Part shown: piece by piece, positions 1 through 5,380 of the stretch
How the letters are laid out: each line of letters opens with the position of its first letter
Numbering within the stretch: position 1 is the stretch's first letter
Assembly: GCA_016212045.1 (NCBI GenBank)
Contig: JACRHO010000046.1
Coordinates: 1 to 6,788 of the forward strand
Source: Candidatus Omnitrophota bacterium
Lineage (GTDB): Bacteria > Omnitrophota > Gorgyraeia > Gygaellales > Profunditerraquicolaceae
Length of the DNA stretch: 6,788 bases
Direction: 5' to 3'
Notes under the pieces: generated by a model
What the model saw: the letters and a program-made list of their open reading frames with translations, nothing else
The model's database searches: none
What the model was told of the DNA's origin: nothing
Made by a program: the position numbers and the translations under genes

Positions 1-1
1 G

Positions 2-73
2 GCAGAAAGGCTTTCTCAGGAATTAGGCGTTGAGGTAGTGGCTGCTTACGATGGCATGACCTTAACTTTTTGA
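2..73 (+). CDS. C-terminal tail of an unrecognised upstream protein (5' truncated)
   Basis: An open frame enters from the left edge (first full codon at 2) and ends at TGA 71-73. The 23 visible residues begin AERLSQELGVEVV and end in YDGMTLTF. They read like a final helix, strand and short terminal strand of a globular cytoplasmic protein. The ending loosely resembles the C-termini of some metallo-beta-lactamase-fold hydrolases, but this is an impression from 23 residues, so I assign no function. It lies in the same direction as mreB but is separated from it by a probable terminator and a promoter, so it is probably a different transcription unit. Confidence 0.6.
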   Translation, partial: AERLSQELGVEVVAAYDGMTLTF

Positions 74-81
74 AACCCCTT

Positions 82-127
82 AACCCTTGTTCCACCTCGT
101 AGGTGGAGTGGGTTTAGCTAACTTTTT
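82..127 (+). terminator. Probable intrinsic terminator of the upstream gene
   Basis: Just after the TGA at 71-73 there is a two-part hairpin. The inner stem TCCACC (91-96) pairs with GGTGGA (102-107) around a 5-nt loop. The outer stem AACCC (82-86) pairs with GGGTT (110-114), with a small asymmetric internal loop between the two stems. The AAACCC at 73-78 could replace the outer left arm by pairing with 110-115. A T-run, TTTTT, follows at 123-127, about 8 nt after the stem. The gap between stem and T-run is longer than in an ideal terminator, so the call is probable rather than certain. Confidence 0.6.
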
Positions 128-129
128 AT

Positions 130-158
130 TTGACATAGGGTTTAATCTCTGATAGAAT
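130..158 (+). promoter_or_regulatory. Sigma70-type promoter of the mreB operon
   Basis: A perfect -35 box TTGACA (130-135) is followed after exactly 17 bp by TAGAAT (153-158), one base off the consensus TATAAT. It lies directly downstream of the T-run that closes the previous unit and just upstream of the strong Shine-Dalgarno sequence of mreB. The expected transcription start is about 164-167. It is the only strong promoter I noticed in the window and probably drives all five rod genes. Confidence 0.8.
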
Positions 159-165
159 GCCGCAA

Positions 166-171
166 AAGGAG
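166..171 (+). promoter_or_regulatory. Shine-Dalgarno sequence of mreB
   Basis: AAGGAG at 166-171 ends 6 nt before the ATG at 178, which is ideal spacing. It decides the start: the in-frame upstream ATG at 157-159 overlaps the -10 box, lies upstream of the predicted transcription start, and has no ribosome binding site. Confidence 0.8.
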
Positions 172-177
172 AAGGCA

Positions 178-1254
178 ATGGGTAAATTTAAAGAGATAGT
201 GAAAAAAATCTGGAATTATAGCCAAGGTTTATTCTCCAATGATATGGGTGTGGATTTAGGCACTGCCACTACCCTGGTCTATGTAAAAGGTGAGGGCATT
301 GTTCTTTGCGAGCCTTCGGTAGTAGCCATTGAACGCGGCACCTCTCATGTCTTAGCCGTAGGCGAAGAGGCAAAACGGATGCTCGGCCGCACGCCGGGTA
401 ATATCGTAGCCATCAGGCCGATGAAAGACGGAGTGATTGCCGACTTTGAAGTAACCGAGGCGATGCTGAGGTATTTTATCAAGAAGGTTCACCACCGCAA
501 AGTCCTGGTCAGGCCGCGCATTATTATTGCTATACCTTCAGGGATTACCGAGGTAGAGAAGCGCGCGGTCAAGGATTCAGCTGAGCGCGCCGGCGCAAGG
601 GATGTATTTTTAATTGAAGAGCCAGTGGCAGCAGCTATCGGCGTGGGGCTGCCCATTGAAGAACCCATCGGCAATATGGTTATAGATATCGGAGGCGGCA
701 CCACAGAGATTGCGGTAATTTCTCTGGCGGGTATTGTCTTTTCTAAATCTATCCGTATCGGCGGCGATGAAATGGATGAGGCGATTATTGAATATTTAAA
801 AAAGACCTATAACCTGATGGTGGGCGAGCGCACAGCGGAAGATATAAAAATAAAAATCGGCTCTGCTTACCCTCAGGAAGAAGAAATGACGCTGGAGGTA
901 AAGGGAAGGGATTTGGTGGCTGGCCTGCCTAAAGCTATCAGTGTCACTTCTGAAGAAATAAGAGAGGCATTGCAGGAGCCCCTGCGGGCGATAATAGAGA
1001 TGACCAAGATTTCTTTAGAGCGGACTCCGCCGGAATTAGCCGCAGATTTAATTGAACACGGTATTGTGATGGCTGGAGGCGGTTCGCTCTTGCGGGGTTT
1101 AGATAAATTAATTGCAGAAGAGACCGGACTGCCGGTGCATATTGCCGAGGATCCCTTGACTGCCGTGGCTCAAGGCACGGGAAAAGTTTTGAATGAAATA
1201 CGTTACTTGAAAAAAGTAACTGTCCCGATAAAATCTGAAACTTACACCGAATAG
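178..1254 (+). CDS. mreB: Rod shape-determining protein MreB (bacterial actin homologue)
   Basis: MreB is the actin-fold ATPase that forms membrane-bound filaments under the inner membrane and positions the Rod peptidoglycan-synthesis complex. From the chosen start the protein has 358 residues, slightly longer than the usual 330-350. Visible motifs are phosphate-1 DLGTATTLVY (about 26-35, with Thr where most MreBs have Asn), the catalytic-glutamate segment LIEEPVAAAIG (about 145-155), phosphate-2 DIGGGTTE (about 170-177), the ERTPPELAADL segment (about 281-291) and the adenosine motif MAGGGSLLRG (about 298-307). The first 20 or so residues before FSNDMGVDLG are rich in Lys, Ile, Trp and Phe and could form a membrane-binding amphipathic helix. 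An in-frame ATG at 157 would add 7 residues but is rejected on promoter and Shine-Dalgarno grounds. It is the first gene of the operon, 8 bp before mreC. Confidence 0.97.
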   Translation: MGKFKEIVKKIWNYSQGLFSNDMGVDLGTATTLVYVKGEGIVLCEPSVVAIERGTSHVLAVGEEAKRMLGRTPGNIVAIRPMKDGVIADFEVTEAMLRYFIKKVHHRKVLVRPRIIIAIPSGITEVEKRAVKDSAERAGARDVFLIEEPVAAAIGVGLPIEEPIGNMVIDIGGGTTEIAVISLAGIVFSKSIRIGGDEMDEAIIEYLKKTYNLMVGERTAEDIKIKIGSAYPQEEEMTLEVKGRDLVAGLPKAISVTSEEIREALQEPLRAIIEMTKISLERTPPELAADLIEHGIVMAGGGSLLRGLDKLIAEETGLPVHIAEDPLTAVAQGTGKVLNEIRYLKKVTVPIKSETYTE

Positions 1255-1262
1255 TTTAACAT

Positions 1263-2036
1263 GTGTTTAAACTTAACAAGAAGAGTTTAATTTATGCCGC
1301 AGTATTTCTGCTCTTTTTGGTATTCCTCTCCAGTTTTACCCCTGCCTTAAAAACACCGCTTTTGGCTACCTTAAAATATCCTTTTACTCTACTGCGTTTA
1401 ATCCGGCGCGAAATAGGGGGGATTATCTTTTATCACTCTAACCTCCTCCAGAATGAGAGATTAAAAAGAGAAGTAGATTTATTAAAACAAAAACTAAATA
1501 GCGCGCGCGAGCTTTCATTAGAAAATTCCCGCCTGAAGGAGCTCCTTTCTTTAAAAGAGAAATCTGCTCATCAGTTAATCGCTGCCACTGTGATTGCCCG
1601 CTCTCCGGAGAGTTGGTCTTCAGTAGTCATCATTAATAAAGGCAGGCAGAGCGGTATCAGAAATGGATTTGTGGTGATTAATTATTCAGGTTTAGTCGGC
1701 AGGGTAGTGGAGACAGGTGTTTATACGAGCAAGGTAATGTTGATTAATGACCCGGCCTTAAGCGTCTCAGGCCTCCTGCAGCGCAGCCGTCAGGAAGGAC
1801 TTGTCTCAGGAACGCTGGGAAGCACATTAGTGATGAAATACTTACCTGTTGATGCAGATATACAGGTCTCGGATATAATCGTTACCTCGGGCCTTACGCC
1901 GGCCTATCCCAAAGGCCTGATGATTGGCACGGTGACGAAGATAGACGAAGAGTTTTCTGGCTTAAGCCGTTACGCTATCATTAAGCCCGCGGTTAAACTT
2001 TCTGACATCGAGGAAGTCCTGGTTATTATTAAATGA
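1263..2036 (+). CDS. mreC: Rod shape-determining protein MreC
   Basis: MreC is a bitopic inner-membrane protein whose periplasmic part binds and activates PBP2. The 257 residues show a short basic N-terminus, one transmembrane helix (about 9-24), a coiled coil (about 62-100, with repeated Leu, Lys and Glu heptads) and the beta-rich MreC domain (about 105-257). That domain has the family signatures INKGRQSGIRNGF, GLVGRVVE and TSGLTPAYPKGLMIGTV. The usual GD before the TSGL motif is SD here. The start is GTG at 1263; an in-frame stop at 1257-1259 leaves no useful start upstream. No Shine-Dalgarno sequence precedes it, so translation probably depends on ribosomes finishing mreB 8 bp upstream. 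An out-of-frame ATG at 1261 overlaps the GTG. The gene end overlaps mreD by ATGA. Confidence 0.95.
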   Translation: MFKLNKKSLIYAAVFLLFLVFLSSFTPALKTPLLATLKYPFTLLRLIRREIGGIIFYHSNLLQNERLKREVDLLKQKLNSARELSLENSRLKELLSLKEKSAHQLIAATVIARSPESWSSVVIINKGRQSGIRNGFVVINYSGLVGRVVETGVYTSKVMLINDPALSVSGLLQRSRQEGLVSGTLGSTLVMKYLPVDADIQVSDIIVTSGLTPAYPKGLMIGTVTKIDEEFSGLSRYAIIKPAVKLSDIEEVLVIIK

Positions 2037-2491
2037 AGAAAAGATTTTTTTTAATTATGATTATTGCCGTTATTCTTGAGGCGGCAGTCTTAGACTATTT
2101 TAAAATATTCGGGGTAAAGCCAGACCTGATTTTACTTAGCGTAATCGCCCCCAGCCTTTATTATTTAGAAACCAAATGGTGCGTATTTTTTGCAATTTTA
2201 GCCGGTATACTCAAGGATGTCTTGGGAATAAATTCATTTGGCATTAATACATTTTTATTTCCCCTGTGGGTTATTTTAATTCTAAAAGTATCTAAAAAAA
2301 TTTCTTTAGATATTAACTTTATCCGCATCGCCATAGTTCTGGCGGTTACTATTTTAAATAATCTCGCCGCTGGGCTTATCCTTTTATCCTGGGGCAGGTT
2401 CATTCCGCTTTTGAGCTTCTTGCGCATACTCCTCGTGCAGACTGTTTATACCACTGCAGTTTCTTATCCCTTATTCAAATTTCTAAAATGA
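2033..2491 (+). CDS. mreD: Rod shape-determining protein MreD
   Basis: MreD is a small polytopic inner-membrane protein of the elongasome that works with MreC and modulates its action on PBP2. The 152 residues are mostly hydrophobic, with about five membrane segments (roughly 5-22, 30-45, 50-65, 72-86 and 98-145, the last probably two helices). The family signatures are KPDLILL (29-35) and the segment with LKDVLG and FGINTFLF (about 60-76). Length is typical for the family (about 150-180). The ATG at 2033 overlaps the mreC stop as ATGA and there is no Shine-Dalgarno sequence at normal distance (a GAGGA at 2010-2014 is too far), so coupling to mreC is likely. Its own stop overlaps the mrdA start in the same way. 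Confidence 0.92.
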   Translation: MKKRFFLIMIIAVILEAAVLDYFKIFGVKPDLILLSVIAPSLYYLETKWCVFFAILAGILKDVLGINSFGINTFLFPLWVILILKVSKKISLDINFIRIAIVLAVTILNNLAAGLILLSWGRFIPLLSFLRILLVQTVYTTAVSYPLFKFLK

Positions 2492-4200
2492 GAATAAAAA
2501 TTACCAATTTTGCGATTATCTTTATTTTTTGTATTCTTTTTTTAGGGCTTTTTAACTCTACAATTATACAAGGAAAAAAATTCCGGGATTTAAGCGATAA
2601 AAATTGCTTAAGGCTATTTCCTCAATTTGGCAGCCGCGGCAAAGTCCTTGACCGTAATGGCAATGTTATTCTGGGCAGCCGGATTTCCTATGACGCAATG
2701 ATTCTCTTAGAAAGAAAAGATAAAATTGAGCGCACATTAACCAAGCTCTCGGAAATATTAGGCATAGAGACTGCGGAACTAATAAATAAATTTAAAAAAG
2801 AATTTATCAATTATTCCCTGCCGGTTAGCGTTGTGGAAGATATCAGTCTCCAGCAGGCCATTGCCCTGGAAGAATTGAAGCTTGAGCTTCCCGGTCTAAT
2901 GATTCAGCCGCATCCTTTAAGGTCATATCCTTACGGACGGCTGGCTGCTCATGTGCTGGGTTATCTCGGTGAGATTGACCGCTGGCGCCTGACTAAATTA
3001 GCCGATTACGGCTACAACACCAAAGACATCGTCGGTTTTGGCGGAGTGGAAGAAAAATATGATTATTATCTGCGCCAGGAAGAAGGAGGAATGCTGGTTG
3101 AGGTAGACCATCAGGGAAGGCTGGTGCGCGTATTGGGTTTAAGGCCGCCCAAAAATGGCAAAGAGTTACAGTTGACTCTGGATTTGAATGTCCAGAAGAT
3201 AATTGAAGAAAAACTTGAAGATAGAAGAGGCAGTGTTATTATTCTGGACCCCTATAACGGCGAAATTATCGCGCTGGCTAATCGGCCAAATTTTGACCCT
3301 AGCGTGTTTATCAAGAAGTCAGCCACTTCTATCAATGAACTTCTCAATGACCCGCATGGGGTTTTACTTAACCGCTCTATTAGCGGCGTCTATCCTGCGG
3401 GTTCAGTTTTTAAGGTAATTGTAGCCAGTGCTGCCTTAGAGACAAGAAAGATTAATTTTACCACCAGTTTTTTCTGCCCGGGGAGCGCGCGCATTGGCAG
3501 ACGGCAATTTTCCTGTTGGGATACTCACCACCAGCAGGATTTAATGCAGGGGATTACGCATTCCTGCGATGTCTTTTTTTATCACACGGGCCTGGTTTTA
3601 GGCGCGCAACTCATCCATGATTATGCCCTCAAATTCGGATTATCGCGACCAACCGGCATTGAGTTGCCTTATGAAGCAAGCGGCCTTGTCCCTTCGCCTT
3701 TATGGAAGAGAATTTCTCGCAGAGAAAGATGGTACGACGGCGATACGGCAAATTTTTCTATTGGGCAGGGAGACTTGTTAGTTACGCCGCTACAGATGTG
3801 CCGGGCAATGGGAGTATTTGCTAATCGGGGGAGGCTGGTTAATCCGCACATAGTTAAGGCTATAGATGGAGAGGATATTTCTGTTTATTACCAGAAGACT
3901 GCCCCAATTCCGATAAAAGAAACTAATCTAAACTTTATCAGGGAGGGTTTAAGAAGAGTAGTTTTAGAGCCCTCAGGCACTGCTAATGTTTTATCAGATG
4001 TGGGTGTGGCTGTGGCTGGCAAAACCGGGACGGTCCAGGTTCCGCAAGGAAGCCCGCACGGCTGGTTTGTCGGATTCTTCCCCTATGAAAATCCGCGCTT
4101 TGTCATCAGCGTATTCTTAGAGCACGGCGGCTCTAGCCTCGCCGCCTGTATCGTGACTAAACAGATAATAGAGGAAATGGTTAAGGAAGGATTAATTTAA
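2488..4200 (+). CDS. mrdA: Penicillin-binding protein 2 (elongation-specific D,D-transpeptidase)
   Basis: PBP2 is the class B transpeptidase that cross-links the glycan strands made by RodA during side-wall growth. The 570 residues show an N-terminal membrane anchor (about 7-26), the pedestal/dimerisation domain opening with RGKVLDRNGNVI (50-61), and a C-terminal transpeptidase domain (about 245-570). Active-site motifs are SVFK (nucleophile Ser306, Lys309), SCD (359-361; SxD is the PBP2 form of the SxN motif) and KTG (512-514). Cys330, Cys343, His347 or His348, and Cys360 form a pattern that resembles the metal site reported for some PBP2 proteins (inference). The ATG at 2488 overlaps the mreD stop as ATGA with no Shine-Dalgarno sequence, and the TAA shares its last base with the rodA start. 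Length is slightly below the usual 600-630. Confidence 0.97.
   Translation: MRIKITNFAIIFIFCILFLGLFNSTIIQGKKFRDLSDKNCLRLFPQFGSRGKVLDRNGNVILGSRISYDAMILLERKDKIERTLTKLSEILGIETAELINKFKKEFINYSLPVSVVEDISLQQAIALEELKLELPGLMIQPHPLRSYPYGRLAAHVLGYLGEIDRWRLTKLADYGYNTKDIVGFGGVEEKYDYYLRQEEGGMLVEVDHQGRLVRVLGLRPPKNGKELQLTLDLNVQKIIEEKLEDRRGSVIILDPYNGEIIALANRPNFDPSVFIKKSATSINELLNDPHGVLLNRSISGVYPAGSVFKVIVASAALETRKINFTTSFFCPGSARIGRRQFSCWDTHHQQDLMQGITHSCDVFFYHTGLVLGAQLIHDYALKFGLSRPTGIELPYEASGLVPSPLWKRISRRERWYDGDTANFSIGQGDLLVTPLQMCRAMGVFANRGRLVNPHIVKAIDGEDISVYYQKTAPIPIKETNLNFIREGLRRVVLEPSGTANVLSDVGVAVAGKTGTVQVPQGSPHGWFVGFFPYENPRFVISVFLEHGGSSLAACIVTKQIIEEMVKEGLI
4183..4190 (+). promoter_or_regulatory. Shine-Dalgarno sequence of rodA
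   Basis: AAGGAAGG at 4183-4190, inside the last codons of mrdA, ends 9 nt before the rodA ATG at 4200. It supports that start and gives rodA a ribosome entry site of its own, unlike mreC, mreD and mrdA, which lack one. Confidence 0.7.
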
Positions 4201-5291
4201 TGAGTTCTAAATTTAGTATCTTATTAGTTGCCCTGTTGATCGCCTTTCTTGGCATCCTCTCCATCTACAGCAGCACCTATCAGAAGGAAGGACAACTCTG
4301 GAAGGCAATTTACAGGCGCCAGATGCTCTGGGTTATTCTGGGAATACTTTTATTTTTCCTATTTTCCAATTTTAATTATCGCCGGTTGTGGGATGCCACG
4401 TATTTTTTATACGCGCTAGCCATATTGCTATTAGTTTTAGTATTTATTTTAGGGATTGTGCGCTTAGGCGCCCAGCGCTGGTTAAGGATAGCCTGGTTTA
4501 ATTTTCAACCTTCGGAAATCACAAAACTGATTATGATTATATTCTTGAGCCGCTACTTTAGCAAAAAATCAGTAGATAATATTTCCCCAGCGGCTAGCAG
4601 GTTGGATATCTGGAAGGGTTTAATTATGCCTTTTATTTTTACCATTGTTCCGATAGGTTTTATTATTGAGCAGCCGGATTTAGGCAGCGCTGCCATAATA
4701 TTTTTTATGTTTATTGCCATGCTTTATCTGGGCGGAATAAAAGTAAGATATTTATTAATATTTTTCGGAATAATTATTTTGTTTTCTCCTTTATTCTGGT
4801 ATCTCTTGCGGGGTTATCAGAGGGAACGGCTGATGGTATTTTTAAACCCAAGTCTGGACCCTTTAGGCGCCGGCTATACTGTAATTCAATCTAAGATTGC
4901 TATTGGTTCAGGCGGTTTATTCGGGAAGGGTTATCTTTGCGGCACCCAGAGCAGTTTGCGTTTTTTGCCGGAGTCGCATACTGATTTTATCTTTGGCACC
5001 TTTGCGGAAGAGCGGGGGTTCTTCGGCAGCTGCCTCTTGTTATTCTTGTATTATTTTTTAATTAGTAAAGGCATGGCTATTGCCGAGCGCGCAAATGATG
5101 AGTTTGGCAAATTGCTTAGCCTGGGGATTTCCTTGCTGCTCTCTACCCAGACTTTTATAAATATTGCGATGAATTTAGGCCTGGCGCCGGTGGTAGGGCT
5201 ACCGCTACCTTTAATGAGTTATGGCGGCTCGTCTGTTTTGACGACATTTATCGCACTGGGAATATTGGCGAATATAGATAAGAGAAGATAA
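4200..5291 (+). CDS. rodA: RodA, SEDS-family peptidoglycan glycosyltransferase
   Basis: RodA polymerises lipid II into glycan strands in the elongasome, paired with PBP2. The 363 residues form about ten membrane helices and match the family's normal length (about 370). Signatures in order are RLGAQRWLRI (88-97), FQPSEITKL (102-110, with the conserved Glu106), EQPDLGSA (157-164), the periplasmic loop with PLGAGYTVIQSKIAIGSGG and GKGYLCGTQ, then LPESHTDFIF (256-265), which carries the essential Asp at 262, and the C-terminal PLPLMSYGGSS (335-345). The HTDFIF and QPSE motifs favour RodA over the division paralogue FtsW, and the adjacent PBP2 gene agrees. Start at 4200 overlaps the mrdA stop by one base (TAATG) and has a good Shine-Dalgarno sequence. 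Confidence 0.97.
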   Translation: MSSKFSILLVALLIAFLGILSIYSSTYQKEGQLWKAIYRRQMLWVILGILLFFLFSNFNYRRLWDATYFLYALAILLLVLVFILGIVRLGAQRWLRIAWFNFQPSEITKLIMIIFLSRYFSKKSVDNISPAASRLDIWKGLIMPFIFTIVPIGFIIEQPDLGSAAIIFFMFIAMLYLGGIKVRYLLIFFGIIILFSPLFWYLLRGYQRERLMVFLNPSLDPLGAGYTVIQSKIAIGSGGLFGKGYLCGTQSSLRFLPESHTDFIFGTFAEERGFFGSCLLLFLYYFLISKGMAIAERANDEFGKLLSLGISLLLSTQTFINIAMNLGLAPVVGLPLPLMSYGGSSVLTTFIALGILANIDKRR

Positions 5292-5296
5292 ATGAA

Positions 5297-5372
5297 GTCA
5301 CAAAGACACCAGGACACCACGTCACCAGATTCAGGCTTTGCTTGTGACATTGTGACTTGGTGACTTTGTGAC
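5297..5372 (+). repeat. Imperfect palindrome with 8-bp-periodic arms (REP/MITE-like or terminator-like)
   Basis: Two 32-bp arms, 5297-5328 and 5341-5372, are inverted copies with about 26 of 32 positions complementary, separated by a 12-nt spacer (5329-5340). Each arm is four tandem 8-bp units. The right arm has NNNGTGAC four times without error in the GTGAC core. The left arm has GTCACNNN or GACACNNN units, so it is the more diverged copy. The whole could fold as a long hairpin in RNA. It fills most of the gap between rodA and the next gene. It may be a dispersed intergenic repeat; its copy number elsewhere cannot be seen here. There is no T-run after it, so it is not a classical intrinsic terminator. 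Confidence 0.8.
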
Positions 5373-5380
5373 CCCTAACT

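Noticed and set aside
82..127. Riboswitch or structured leader for mreB
   Set aside because: The hairpin lies upstream of the promoter, so it is not in the mreB transcript; it fits termination of the preceding gene better.
157..177. Upstream in-frame ATG for mreB, adding 7 residues
   Set aside because: It overlaps the -10 box TAGAAT, would be upstream of the predicted transcript start, and has no Shine-Dalgarno sequence; the ATG at 178 has an ideal one.
489..704. Minus-strand open frame of 71 codons inside mreB
   Set aside because: Shadow of a strongly conserved MreB coding region; composition is a by-product of the plus-strand codons and it has no ribosome site or family features.
2161..2427. 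Minus-strand open frame of 88 codons inside mreD
   Set aside because: Lies wholly inside mreD, which has clear family motifs; no independent support.
3203..3418. Second plus-strand frame inside mrdA
   Set aside because: Overlaps the region leading to the PBP2 SxxK motif; the mrdA frame is conserved and complete, so this is a frame shadow.
3562..3573. SCD instead of SxN in PBP2 as a defective active site
   Set aside because: SxD is the normal form of this motif in PBP2 proteins such as that of E. coli.
5297..5372. CRISPR array
   Set aside because: Units are 8 bp with no unique spacers of 25-45 bp between longer direct repeats.
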